64,000 bases of DNA from Planctomycetota bacterium (lineage in GTDB: Bacteria; Planctomycetota; Phycisphaerae; Phycisphaerales; UBA1924), in the NCBI GenBank assembly GCA_024280755.1, contig JAJRPN010000036.1, positions 1 through 64,000 of the forward strand. The letters are read 5' to 3'. The position numbers were made by a program, and so were the translations under genes. The notes below the pieces were generated by a model. The model did not search any database. It was not told where the DNA came from and worked only from the letters and a program-made list of their open reading frames with translations. Below are positions 20,752-28,761 of the stretch, piece after piece. Each line of letters opens with the position of its first letter. The first letter of the stretch is position 1.

Positions 20752-21428
20752 GCGTGTGGGTGCTCGCTGTTTTGAGAGCGATCAACCGGAATCATATCTA
20801 CGATTTCGCCCGCTTGGGCCATCGCGGTGTTGCAGTGTTTTTCGACCACCGAACGGTACAGCCCATAGATCAACAAACACGGAACCGCAAGCACAAGCCC
20901 GAGCATGGTGTGGAACAATGCTTTGGAAATACCGAGCGAGAGATCGGTCGGGCCCGCCGAGCCGCCAGCTTGTCCGAGCCGAACAAACGCAATAATCATC
21001 CCCCACACCGTGCCGGCCAGCCCGACCAATGGGCCGAGTTCGCCGATGATTCGGAGGGTATCAAGCGGGCGAACCCATCGGGCACATGCGTTGGAGGCTG
21101 CGAGTTCGGCAGCGTCGCGCATCGCGTCTTTTCCTCCGCTTCTCGCACGATATGCAGCACTCGACGCGATCGAAACAATTGAGCCGTCTTCAGCGAGTCC
21201 CTTTTCAAACCCGCCCAGGTTGTCTTGGATGAGGTGCTCACGCAAATTCTGGAAGGTTGATTCGGGTGCGATGACTGATCGGCGAGCATCCATGATGATG
21301 CGCACAATCAGGGTCATCGCAAAGAGCGAGCCGATGATCAGGGCGACAGAGAAGATATCGAACGAATCGACAAACAGCGACCAGGCGTTGGCAGCGGATT
21401 GAGGCTCGGCTTGGGCAAGTGTAAGCAT
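20748..21428 (-). CDS. MotA/TolQ/ExbB-family proton channel
   Basis: A 226-residue protein with three membrane helices: about 26-47, then the conserved GELGPLVGLAGTVWGMIIAF region, and AGGSAGPTDLSLGISKALFHTMLGLVLAVPCLLIYGLY. The Gly/Pro/Thr pattern of the last two is diagnostic. It forms the pentameric channel around the ExbD dimer. First gene of the exbB-exbD-exbD operon, transcribed away from the repeat cluster at 21.46-21.75 kb. Confidence 0.9.
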   Translation of the reverse strand: MLTLAQAEPQSAANAWSLFVDSFDIFSVALIIGSLFAMTLIVRIIMDARRSVIAPESTFQNLREHLIQDNLGGFEKGLAEDGSIVSIASSAAYRARSGGKDAMRDAAELAASNACARWVRPLDTLRIIGELGPLVGLAGTVWGMIIAFVRLGQAGGSAGPTDLSLGISKALFHTMLGLVLAVPCLLIYGLYRSVVEKHCNTAMAQAGEIVDMIPVDRSQNSEHPHA

Positions 21429-21460
21429 GCCTCAACAGTATCACCTTGCCGAGCGCGTTT

Positions 21461-21746
21461 CTTGTTCCTCCCCCGTCCTGGCGGGGGAGGTGTCGAACGA
21501 AGTGAGACGGAGGGGGGCTTTCTCTTGTCCCTCCCTGCGCCCCGCGGGGAGGTGGCTGCGCAGCAGACGGAGGGGTGTCTTCTCTTTATTCTTCATATAT
21601 CATCAAGAGAAGAAATACGAAGACACCCCTCCGTCTCACTTCGTTCGACACCTCCCCGCGGGGCGCAGGGAGGGGCAAAGAGGAGAGAACCCCCTCCGTC
21701 TGCGAAGACGCAGCCACCTCCCCCGTCAGGACGGGGGAGGGACAAG
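21461..21746. repeat. Palindromic intergenic repeat, family A, copy 1
   Basis: A 286-bp element built of nested inverted repeats. The outer ends pair (CTTGTTCCTCCCCCGTC with GACGGGGGAGGGACAAG). Inside are conserved arms (GGAGGTG and GACGGAGGGG) that enclose different hairpin tips, then a GCGCCCCGCGGGGAGG arm and its complement. A central AT-rich hinge (TTCTTCATATATCATCAAG) separates the halves. It fills the gap between the exbB-like gene and the end of tsaE. No ORF of its own. Related copies are at 39.4, 40.8, 52.6 and 62.2 kb. Confidence 0.85.
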
Positions 21747-21770
21747 AAGGTTCTGGGGAGGGACAGGGAG

Positions 21771-22412
21771 TTATTCGCCCAGTTCGATATCCGTTTGCTC
21801 GATCGGGCGCGAGATGGTGTGCTTTTCGTTGAACCACGCGTTGAGATCGGCCATCCGGGCTTGCTCAGAAGCAAACGGCCAGGTCAGGCTGTCGCCCGGG
21901 ACCACGGTGCCGGTGGTTGGACAAGTGGTGTCCGGGCGCGGGCGGATCGCATCGAATCCGGCGCGATCGAGCCAAGATTTAGGGATCTCAAACCGGAAGT
22001 GGCGGGTGGTCTCGTCGACATGATCGATGTGAATGGTGAGGCAATTATCAGGGAGCGCACCAGCGATGCGGTCGGGCCATTCGATGAGGATGATCGCGCC
22101 GGAGTCAACAATCTGATCCCACCCGAGCGCATCGAGTTCGGATTCATCGCCCAAGCGATAGCAGTCCATGTGCGCAAGTGGTGGGTGCCCGTTTCCACGA
22201 TCGTAGATATTCATGATCACAAAGGTGGGCGATGAGACGGCGCTCTCTGCGATGCCAAACGATTGGGCGAGCATGCGGGTGAAGGTGGTTTTGCCCGCGC
22301 CCATCTCGCCGACGAGTTTGACGATGTCGCCGGGGCGCAAGACGGCTGCGAGGTCATTGGCGATGACGCGGGTGTGGTCGAGCGAGCGGGCTGGTCGTTG
22401 GACTTGGATCAT
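21771..22412 (-). CDS. tsaE: tRNA threonylcarbamoyladenosine biosynthesis ATPase TsaE, with C-terminal extension
   Basis: TsaE is the ATPase that works with TsaB and TsaD to make t6A37 in ANN-decoding tRNAs. A Walker A loop is clear (VGEMGAGKTTFTRMLA, about residue 35-50), followed by VSSPTFVIMNIY, HMDCYRL and ILIEWPDRI, the family core. The protein is 213 residues against about 150-160 usual. The last 60 residues (from DTTCPTTGTVV to the end) have no counterpart that I recognise. The start at 22412 gives MIQVQRPARS; longer in-frame starts would run through the hairpin at 22461-22486. TsaB and TsaD are not in the window. Confidence 0.88.
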   Translation of the reverse strand: MIQVQRPARSLDHTRVIANDLAAVLRPGDIVKLVGEMGAGKTTFTRMLAQSFGIAESAVSSPTFVIMNIYDRGNGHPPLAHMDCYRLGDESELDALGWDQIVDSGAIILIEWPDRIAGALPDNCLTIHIDHVDETTRHFRFEIPKSWLDRAGFDAIRPRPDTTCPTTGTVVPGDSLTWPFASEQARMADLNAWFNEKHTISRPIEQTDIELGE

Positions 22413-22460
22413 GGGAGGATTGTTCGCAGGCAGAAGGATAATTTCTCGAATAGGGTTTTC

Positions 22461-22486
22461 TGGTGGGCTGGAAGCCCATCCCACCA
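22461..22486. repeat. Short intergenic hairpin
   Basis: TGGTGGG and CCCACCA (7 bp) enclose GGCTGGAAGCC-type inner pairing. It lies just after the serA stop and before tsaE. There is no T tract, so it is not a standard intrinsic terminator; it may protect the serA mRNA 3' end or be a small dispersed repeat. Confidence 0.4.
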
Positions 22487-22490
22487 AGAA

Positions 22491-23744
22491 CTACCAGAGA
22501 ATTCGTGTGCGGATTGACTCTTGGATCGCGTTGATCCGTTCATGAAGGGCCGCGGCGTTGGAGGGATCGGCATCGAGGACGAGATACCCGATCTGGCTGT
22601 TGGTTTGGAGGTATTGCCCGGAGATATTAATGTGCAGATCGGCAGCAGCTTCATGGATCTTGTTGAGCACGCCGGGCACATTTGTATGGAAGTTAAGGAT
22701 GCGGTGCGAACGGTCTGTATCTGTTCTGTGTTGATCTGGAAGATCAACCTCAGGCACATTGACCGCTCCGGTCGTGGTGCCCAAGTTCATGTACCGGGTG
22801 AGCTTGTTGGCGACATCAAGGGCGATCGCTTCTTGTGCTTCGATGGTTGAGCCGCCGACATGCGGGGTGAGAATCACATTGTCCAACCCTTGCAATGGGC
22901 TTGAGAATGATTCGCCAGACTTGGCGGGTTCATCTGGGAACACATCGACGGCTGCGCCTGCGAGGTGTCCGGATTCAATCGCATCGCGCATCGCGTTGAG
23001 ATCGACGATCGACCCACGGGCGTTGTTGAGCAGGTAGCTGGCGGGTTTCATCTTGGCGATTTGATCAGCGCCGAACATGGATCGGGTGGTGTCCGTGTCG
23101 GGGACATGAATCGTGATGACATCGCTTGTGCGCAAGAGTTCATCTATCGAGCCGACGGGCGTTGCGTTGCCGAGCGGGAGTTTCGAGGTGGTGTCGAAGA
23201 ACTGGACCTTCATGCCCAGTGCTTCAGCGAGGATCGAGATTTGTGACCCGATGTGCCCGTATCCGATAATGCCCAGGGTTTTGCCTCGGACTTCGTGCGA
23301 GCCCGATGCGCTCTTGTCCCAGGTGCCGGCATGCAGGGCGTGGGAGCGGGCGGTGAGTTTGCGGTGCAGCGCGATGATTTCGGCGATGGTGAGTTCGGCG
23401 ACGGAGCGGGTGTTGGAGAAGGGGGAGTTGAAGACCGCGATGCCTTTGGTGGCTGCTGCTTCAAGATCAACCTGATTCGTGCCGGCACAGAAGCACCCGA
23501 TGGCGAGCAAGCGATCGCATTGATTCAGCACCTCGCTGGTGAGCTGGGTCTTTGATCGGATGCCGACGATGTGGGCGCGTTTGATTTCGTTGATCAGGGC
23601 GTCGCCAACGAGTGCGCCCTTGTGTGTGCGAACGCTGAACCCGTCGGCGACGAGTTGGCTGGTGCCTGATTCATGGGTGCCTTCGAGGAGGACGATCTCG
23701 ATTTGGGCTTTGGGGAACGATGTTTTTTGCGTTTCAGCGTTCAT
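22491..23744 (-). CDS. serA: D-3-phosphoglycerate dehydrogenase
   Basis: Catalyses the first step of serine synthesis, 3-phosphoglycerate to 3-phosphohydroxypyruvate with NAD. At 417 residues it has the length of the E. coli-type enzyme with one C-terminal ACT domain. Visible features are the NAD loop GIIGYGHIGSQ, catalytic Arg in LLNNARGSIVD, Glu in DVFPDEP and His in ILTPHVGGST. The final 75 residues (from ILNFHTNVPGVLNKIHE) form the ACT domain that binds serine as feedback inhibitor in this type. The start overlaps the uppP stop by ATGA. Together with glyA at 36.3 kb, the window carries two genes of serine and one-carbon metabolism. Confidence 0.95.
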   Translation of the reverse strand: MNAETQKTSFPKAQIEIVLLEGTHESGTSQLVADGFSVRTHKGALVGDALINEIKRAHIVGIRSKTQLTSEVLNQCDRLLAIGCFCAGTNQVDLEAAATKGIAVFNSPFSNTRSVAELTIAEIIALHRKLTARSHALHAGTWDKSASGSHEVRGKTLGIIGYGHIGSQISILAEALGMKVQFFDTTSKLPLGNATPVGSIDELLRTSDVITIHVPDTDTTRSMFGADQIAKMKPASYLLNNARGSIVDLNAMRDAIESGHLAGAAVDVFPDEPAKSGESFSSPLQGLDNVILTPHVGGSTIEAQEAIALDVANKLTRYMNLGTTTGAVNVPEVDLPDQHRTDTDRSHRILNFHTNVPGVLNKIHEAAADLHINISGQYLQTNSQIGYLVLDADPSNAAALHERINAIQESIRTRILW

Positions 23745-24673
23745 TGATCAAGATCCAAGAGTGGCGTTGGTTCTGCGGCTGGCGCGTCGAGCGAGACAGT
23801 GCCGGTGGCGATCAAGATGCCCAGCACTGCTGCGAGCACCAAGCGATAGTATCCAAACGGGGCGAGCCCGTGCTTGTTGAGGAAGTTGACGAGCCACCGG
23901 ACAGCCAATGCCGCAGCGACCGCAGCAACGACGATGCCGATGACGATGGGCATCCATCCGAGGGTCTCGAACATGTTGGGCGTGCCCATTTCGGAGGCGT
24001 TCTTAAGGTTCTTGGCGAGTGAGTAGACGCACGCGCCCCCGAGGGTTGGCAAGCCAAGCAGGAAGCTGAACTCGGCGGCTTGTTTGGGTTTGAGTCCGAC
24101 GATCACGCCGCCAGCGATGGTCATCATCGATCGGCTGGTGCCCGGCCACATCGCGACGCACTGCATGAACCCGATGAAGAGTGCTTGTTTCCAACTTAGC
24201 TCGGTGATGTCGTTGGAATGATCATCATCTGAGTCGACTTCTTTGAACTTGATTTTGTCGAGTGCGATCATGAAGACGCCGCCGAGTGCGAGCGCGGTGA
24301 TGACGGCGGGGGTGTTGAAGAGTTTTTCTTCGATGAAATCATTGAAGAGCACGCCCAAGACAGCAGCGGGCATGAAGGCGATGATGATATTGAGCGCGAG
24401 CTTGAGTCCGATGGTGTCTTTGCCGAGCAAGCCTTTGATCATCTGGATGACACGGGGGAAGTATAATCCAAGCACCGCCAAGATCGCGCCGCCCTGGACG
24501 ACAATATTAAAGGTGTCGACGGCTTCGCGCTGGGTCAAGGTGTCGCCAAGCCCGAGCAGATCCGATACGATAATCAGATGCCCGGTTGAGGATACAGGCA
24601 GGAATTCGGTGATGCCTTCGACCAACCCGAGGATGATGGCTTGAAAGATGGTCATGGTTTCGGGAGTGATCAT
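23741..24673 (-). CDS. uppP: Undecaprenyl-diphosphatase (BacA type)
   Basis: Dephosphorylates undecaprenyl diphosphate to recycle the lipid carrier for peptidoglycan and surface glycans. The two active-site motifs are intact: EGITEFLPVSSTGHL near the N-terminus and MWPGTSRSMMTIAGG in the second half. About eight membrane helices are predicted. The protein has 310 residues (usual 260-280) because of a charged insertion (FKEVDSDDDHSNDITEL). Start at 24673; an alternative ATG at 24655 is possible. It is followed by serA with a 4-base overlap, although the two have no shared pathway. Confidence 0.93.
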   Translation of the reverse strand: MITPETMTIFQAIILGLVEGITEFLPVSSTGHLIIVSDLLGLGDTLTQREAVDTFNIVVQGGAILAVLGLYFPRVIQMIKGLLGKDTIGLKLALNIIIAFMPAAVLGVLFNDFIEEKLFNTPAVITALALGGVFMIALDKIKFKEVDSDDDHSNDITELSWKQALFIGFMQCVAMWPGTSRSMMTIAGGVIVGLKPKQAAEFSFLLGLPTLGGACVYSLAKNLKNASEMGTPNMFETLGWMPIVIGIVVAAVAAALAVRWLVNFLNKHGLAPFGYYRLVLAAVLGILIATGTVSLDAPAAEPTPLLDLDQ

Positions 24674-24705
24674 GGTGGTCGGTCTCGTATCGTGAAGAGA
24701 ATGAA

Positions 24706-25596
24706 ATGGGTACTGAAAGGATGATCGGCTCAATGATTGAAATCCATGATGCGAAAGACCCGAGAATCGGGGTGTTTCTTAATCAAAAAGATGCCTGGCT
24801 CAAAGCAGGGCATAACCCAGAAGCGGACGCGTCTGAGGCAAAGGCTCCCGCTGATGGGGTGTTTATCGCAGAGGGTGTGCTGGTGGTCGAGCAACTGATT
24901 CGCTCGCGTTTTCCGGTGCAATCGGTGCTGGTGACGACGAATCGAGCCAAAAACATCACGGCTGTGCTCGATCAGGTGCCCGAAGGCGTACCGATTTATG
25001 GTGCTTCACAGACGGTGATCGATGAAATTGTTGGATTCCCGATGCACCGAGGGTTGCTTGCCTGTGGGCAAAGGCTGCCCAATCCTGATCCAATCGAGTT
25101 GGCAAAGGGGTGCCGGGCGTTGGTGGTGATGGAGGATCTGAGTAATCATGACAATGTGGGTTCGGTGTTCCGATCGGTGGCTGCGATGGGGGGCAAAGGC
25201 GTCGGGATATTGATGACCAAACGGTGTTGTGACCCGTTGTATCGCAAGGCTTTACGGGTTTCGATGGGGCATGTGCTCAATGTGCCGTTTGCAGCGATTG
25301 ATGATCTGGAATCGGCGATGAATCAGTTGGGTGAGCTTGGGTTTACTTCGATCGCGTTTACGCCCGATAACCAATCGATGACGATCGACGAATCCCTGAA
25401 ACAGGGGGGAAAAAATCAAATAGAACCAATACGCAAACCGATGTTGATGTTTGGGGCGGAGGGGCCGGGTTTGAGCGAAGGGGTGAAGGCGGCTGCGGAT
25501 CAGTGTGTGCGGATTGAGATGACAAAAGATGTAGATTCATTGAATATCGCGGTGTCGGCTGCGGTTGGTATTCACAGATACATCAAACCCGCCTGA
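24706..25596 (+). CDS. SpoU/TrmH-family RNA 2'-O-methyltransferase
   Basis: A SPOUT methyltransferase for ribose methylation of rRNA or tRNA. An N-terminal L30e-like substrate-binding region (about 45-130) precedes the three SpoU motifs: MEDLSNHDNVGSVFRSVAAM with catalytic-type Asn and Arg, MLMFGAEGPGLSEG, and VDSLNIAVSAAVGIHRY. These build the trefoil knot and SAM site. Length 296 from the ATG at 24706; ATGs at 24721 and 24733 are possible, the last giving MIEIHDAKDPRI. It is divergent from uppP with a 32-base gap. Which RNA it modifies cannot be told. Confidence 0.88.
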   Translation: MGTERMIGSMIEIHDAKDPRIGVFLNQKDAWLKAGHNPEADASEAKAPADGVFIAEGVLVVEQLIRSRFPVQSVLVTTNRAKNITAVLDQVPEGVPIYGASQTVIDEIVGFPMHRGLLACGQRLPNPDPIELAKGCRALVVMEDLSNHDNVGSVFRSVAAMGGKGVGILMTKRCCDPLYRKALRVSMGHVLNVPFAAIDDLESAMNQLGELGFTSIAFTPDNQSMTIDESLKQGGKNQIEPIRKPMLMFGAEGPGLSEGVKAAADQCVRIEMTKDVDSLNIAVSAAVGIHRYIKPA

Positions 25597-25650
25597 ATGT
25601 TCTACTACGAGAGATGGGCAGGCGACAACACCTTCTAAGGAGTAACGGAT

Positions 25651-26493
25651 ATGACTTTCATTTCAATCATCATCGCATCAGCAGGGATGTCCCTCGGGTT
25701 CGTCGGGCTGGGTGCTGTGGACGACGGTGCCAAGGCATGTTGTGCGACCGCCGAGGCCGAGCCATCGTGTGCAATGTGCGAGAAGATGGAAGACGGCAAA
25801 AAATGTTCGATGTGTGAAGCAAAGGCAGGCGCCAAAGATACGATGGCAGATCACGCAGCGTGTGCAACATGCGATGCGCTTGGCGAGGGCAAAATGTGTG
25901 CATCATGTGCCGCCCATGCGGACATGGGCGGCAAAGTGGGAGTCGACGATCAGGGCAGGATTGTTATTACATACAAAGCGACGCCAAAGATCGACAGCGC
26001 TCTCTATGGCAACGCTGCTTGGCCAACCCACAACACCGGCGATTCGCTCTACGCCAAGGACTTCCAAGGCCAAGCACTCCCCGTCGCGCTCGGCAACGAG
26101 ACCTGGATCTCAAAGAAGACCAGCACCGAAGGCAAGGTTGTGATTCTCGATTTCTGGGCGACCTGGTGCCCACCATGCCGATCAGCGATGCCGATCCTCG
26201 ATCAGCTTCAGAAGGACAACAAAGAAAATCTGGCTGTGCTCGCGATCGGTGGTCAGCGTGAAGATGAAGCGACTGTGCGGAGCTTTGTTGCTGAGCATAA
26301 GGAATCGATCAGCAATCTTTTCGATGCTGATCAGTCTGTCTATAGCAAGTTCGAATCCCGAGGCATCCCCCTCGTTGTGGTGATGTCGACCGATGGTGTG
26401 ATCCGCTGGATCGGGAACCCACATGATGCAAACTTCAAGAAGGCGGTTGCTCAGGTGCTTAAGGTTGATCCGTTGATCAATGCCAAAGGCTGA
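25651..26493 (+). CDS. Exported TlpA-like thioredoxin-fold protein with Cys-rich N-terminal region
   Basis: A 280-residue protein. A hydrophobic signal (residues 1-22) is followed by a region (29-93) with repeated CxxC pairs: CAMCEKMEDGKKCSMC and CATCDALGEGKMCASC. From about residue 120 comes a TlpA/ResA-like domain with the redox motif FWATWCPPCRSAMP near residue 172, the cis-Pro region RGIPLVVVMSTDG, and GVIRWIGNP. It probably reduces or oxidises envelope thiols, and the CxxC array may bind metal or relay electrons. AAGGAGT precedes the ATG. A terminator follows. The next gene has a closely similar C-terminal domain. Confidence 0.8.
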   Translation: MTFISIIIASAGMSLGFVGLGAVDDGAKACCATAEAEPSCAMCEKMEDGKKCSMCEAKAGAKDTMADHAACATCDALGEGKMCASCAAHADMGGKVGVDDQGRIVITYKATPKIDSALYGNAAWPTHNTGDSLYAKDFQGQALPVALGNETWISKKTSTEGKVVILDFWATWCPPCRSAMPILDQLQKDNKENLAVLAIGGQREDEATVRSFVAEHKESISNLFDADQSVYSKFESRGIPLVVVMSTDGVIRWIGNPHDANFKKAVAQVLKVDPLINAKG

Positions 26494-26527
26494 ACCATTC
26501 ACTTCAAATCGGTATAAAAACCCTGCA

Positions 26528-26551
26528 AACCCGCTTTCGAGCGGGTTTTTT
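26528..26551 (+). terminator. Terminator after the Cys-rich TlpA-like gene
   Basis: An 8-bp stem (AACCCGCT with AGCGGGTT) closed by a TTCG tetraloop and followed by T6. It lies 35 bases after the stop codon. Confidence 0.93.
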
Positions 26552-26667
26552 GGTGATCTGGTGCAGATTGCCGATAAGAATGAACCGAGAATACAATATA
26601 TCGGTTAAAGTAAGCAACGGCCATTGGGCTATCAAACACAGAATTACACGCAGTGGAGGAAGATACA

Positions 26668-27810
26668 TTGGCATACACAACAAAGTCTATTTTTGGGATC
26701 GTCGGGTGCGGAGCTTTGCTCGCAGCAGGTTTGGGAATGGGTTTGAACAATGGCCCGGGCATTCTTCGTGAGGGGAACGCGGCGCATATCGAGGCTTTGC
26801 GTGCGATTGAAACGAAGCCGTTCTCTATGGATCTCTTTGCAGGTCTTGATGGCTGGACGCTTGGGCAGGCACTCGATAGCGAAGCAATCAAAGGCAAGGT
26901 TGTCTTGATCGGTGTGGTTGCATCAGATAACCCGCAATCCACCATGACGCTCTCAAGCCTCGCTCGGCTCGAACGCAAGAACGCAGATAAAGGGCTTGTT
27001 GTGCTGGCAGTTCATCCAGAAAATGGGTGGGATGTGATCAACGAGCAAGTGAACTCTGGGCGTGTAAAGGTTCAGGTTGCTCGCGATGTGAACGGTGCCT
27101 TCGTCGAAGGCGTGCATGCAGATAACTATCCAGACCTATTTTTGATCGATCGTGCCGGGCAGCTTCGCTATGCGGACATTGAGAATAAGTCGCTCAAAAC
27201 AGCGGTATCGCAACTGCTCAGCGAGACGGTTGAGGTTGCGATCTCCAATGCCCAAGACCAAGCCAACGGCATCGAGGTTGTGTATGAAGTCGCAGCCAAG
27301 AAGGTCAAGAGCATCCCGCCTGCGAAGTATGCCAAGGCGGATTGGCCATCACAGAACAAGAACAAACTCAGTGCGCTCGACTACCAGGGCAAGCAGCTTC
27401 CTGTAGCACTGGGCAACGAGGAGTGGATAACCGATAAAAAAGATTTGGAAGGCAAGGTCATTGTGCTCGATTTCTGGGCGACCTGGTGTGGGCCATGCCG
27501 AAAGGCATCGCCGATTCTCAACAAGCTTCAGATCAAGCATGAGAGCAAACTCGAAGTGCTCGCGATCGGCGGCGCAAACGATGACGAGGGCAAACAACGC
27601 AAGTATGTCCTCAAGCACAAGAATGCCTACTCGAATCTGTACGATAAGAGAGATTCGATTAACAACGCGCTTAAAGTTCGGGGCATCCCACACACCGTAA
27701 TCATGTCGACCGATGGCGTGATCCGCTGGCAGGGCAACCCGCTCAACTCATCGTTTACGAAGGTTCTTGAGCAGATTATCGCTGCGGATCCAATGTTTGC
27801 AGATGGTTGA
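26668..27810 (+). CDS. Membrane-anchored double thioredoxin-fold protein, N-terminal domain without CxxC
   Basis: A 380-residue protein. The start is the TTG at 26668, placed 7 bases after a strong GGAGGA site. A hydrophobic segment (SIFGIVGCGALLAAGLGMGL) is a signal or anchor; IVGC resembles a lipobox but lies very close to the N-terminus. Domain 1 (about 45-185) has thioredoxin-like strands (GKVVLIGVVASDNPQSTMTL, then NYPDLFLIDRAGQLRY) but no cysteine pair at the active position. Domain 2 (about 230-380) is TlpA-like with FWATWCGPCRKASP near 273 and RGIPHTVIMSTDG. It appears to be a paralogue of the gene upstream with an added inactive domain. Confidence 0.78.
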   Translation: MAYTTKSIFGIVGCGALLAAGLGMGLNNGPGILREGNAAHIEALRAIETKPFSMDLFAGLDGWTLGQALDSEAIKGKVVLIGVVASDNPQSTMTLSSLARLERKNADKGLVVLAVHPENGWDVINEQVNSGRVKVQVARDVNGAFVEGVHADNYPDLFLIDRAGQLRYADIENKSLKTAVSQLLSETVEVAISNAQDQANGIEVVYEVAAKKVKSIPPAKYAKADWPSQNKNKLSALDYQGKQLPVALGNEEWITDKKDLEGKVIVLDFWATWCGPCRKASPILNKLQIKHESKLEVLAIGGANDDEGKQRKYVLKHKNAYSNLYDKRDSINNALKVRGIPHTVIMSTDGVIRWQGNPLNSSFTKVLEQIIAADPMFADG

Positions 27811-27843
27811 GCCTTGGGCGATTTGTGAGCCAACAATCTTGGC

Positions 27844-28437
27844 ATGGCTGAGATAGAAAACAATGAATCCAAACCCGCACCCGATTCGGATGAGTCGGCT
27901 GCGGGTTTTTGTGTGGGGCGTCCACAGTTGGAACGACCGAAACTCAATATTGTGCTTGTAGAACCCGAGATCCCCAATAACACGGGCAACATCGGGCGGA
28001 CCTGCGTGACTACGGGGTGCAAGCTGCATTTGGTGAAGCCTTTGGGCTTTGATATTGATGAGAAGGCGTGTCGGCGTGCGGGGCTTGACTACTGGCCTCG
28101 GCTCGATATGCAAGAGCATGATTCGCTCGGGTTGTATGTCGAGACCCACCCGATTGGGGCGAGGACCTGGTTCTTGACGACCAAAGCAACGCGAACGATA
28201 TTTGAGGCCCCGATCGCGATGGGGGATCATCTGGTCTTTGGTCGCGAGAGCGCAGGGTTGCCTGCGTGGATTCATGATGCGAACCCGGATCAGCGAATTT
28301 GCGTGCCTTTGGTTCCTGATGAACGCTCATTAAACTTGTCAACATGCGTAGCGATTGTGGTGTATGAAGCGATTCGTAAAATGATTGATTCTGGTGAGTT
28401 AGCGGTGAACTCGTCTGGTCGGCTTGTTGAGCCGTAG
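27844..28437 (+). CDS. trmL: tRNA (cytidine/uridine-34-2'-O)-methyltransferase TrmL-like
   Basis: SPOUT enzyme for wobble-position ribose methylation of tRNA-Leu. Family motifs are LVEPEIPNNTGNIGRTC, KPLGFDIDEKACRRAGLDYW, LVFGRESAGLP and SLNLSTCVAIVVYEA. The family core begins near residue 37; the first 36 residues are an acidic extension. A terminator-like hairpin (27871-27910) overlaps codons 10-22, so translation may really begin at GTG 27913 or TTG 27928, which would remove most of the extension. The target assignment rests on family resemblance. The gene follows the double-thioredoxin gene by 33 bases. Confidence 0.87.
   Translation: MAEIENNESKPAPDSDESAAGFCVGRPQLERPKLNIVLVEPEIPNNTGNIGRTCVTTGCKLHLVKPLGFDIDEKACRRAGLDYWPRLDMQEHDSLGLYVETHPIGARTWFLTTKATRTIFEAPIAMGDHLVFGRESAGLPAWIHDANPDQRICVPLVPDERSLNLSTCVAIVVYEAIRKMIDSGELAVNSSGRLVEP
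27871..27910 (+). terminator. Terminator-like hairpin overlapping the annotated 5' end of trmL
   Basis: AAACCCGCA (27871-27879) pairs with TGCGGGTTT (27900-27908), with an inner CCGA/TCGG pairing, and runs into T5 (27906-27910). It sits 60 bases after the stop of the double-thioredoxin gene, a normal place for its terminator, but inside the longest trmL frame. Confidence 0.5.
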
Positions 28438-28476
28438 GGCGTGGTTTTATTGTAAATTGATGAATCTTTTGCAATT

Positions 28477-28647
28477 TGTACTTCTGGTAGAACTAGGTGA
28501 GAAGAAATCGCGTATATATGGTGTTGAAGTCTTTTTCTCTCTGAGGCGTTGGTGAACGCCTTGAGGATGCGTATCGAGTGCTGACCCGCATTCTCTCCTC
28601 TCTCTCCAGAACAGTGTGCCGTCGTAATAGGCGGTACACTGTTTTTT
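28477..28647 (+). ncRNA. Candidate structured small RNA or long 3' UTR
   Basis: This gene-free stretch (28438-28761) holds consecutive potential hairpins: CTTCT/AGAAG around 28480-28505, AGGCGTT/AACGCCT around 28542-28559, and GATGCG/CGCATT around 28565-28592. A pyrimidine tract (CTCTCCTCTCTCTCC) comes next, then an intrinsic terminator. A TATATAT box lies near 28513. No protein frame of quality is present and no known RNA family was recognised (not tmRNA, SRP RNA or RNase P RNA by their conserved motifs). It may simply be the trmL 3' UTR. Confidence 0.3.
28610..28647 (+). terminator. Strong intrinsic terminator
   Basis: AACAGTGT (28610-28617) pairs with ACACTGTT (28636-28643), extended by GCC/GGC pairing, and is followed by a T6 run. 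It ends trmL transcription or the candidate small RNA. Confidence 0.88.
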
Positions 28648-28707
28648 ATTGATTCCATGGGCGAATGTACACAGGCAAAAAAGCACAAGCAACAGCATGG
28701 TTCTTTG

Positions 28708-28716
28708 TGCTATGAT
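28708..28716 (+). promoter_or_regulatory. Candidate extended -10 promoter of the lipoprotein gene
   Basis: TGCTATGAT matches the extended -10 form (TGnTATAAT with one mismatch). It lies 46 bases before the ATG at 28762. No good -35 hexamer is visible, as is common for extended -10 promoters. Confidence 0.35.
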
Positions 28717-28761
28717 CTTTGAACCAAGCCAAGTTGGTGGTTTGCCAAGGAGTCGGTTTTC

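Noticed and set aside
21399-21837. Overlapping open frames through the repeat at 21.5-21.75 kb
   Set aside because: Products are low-complexity Pro/Arg/Gly translations of the palindromic repeat, on both strands.
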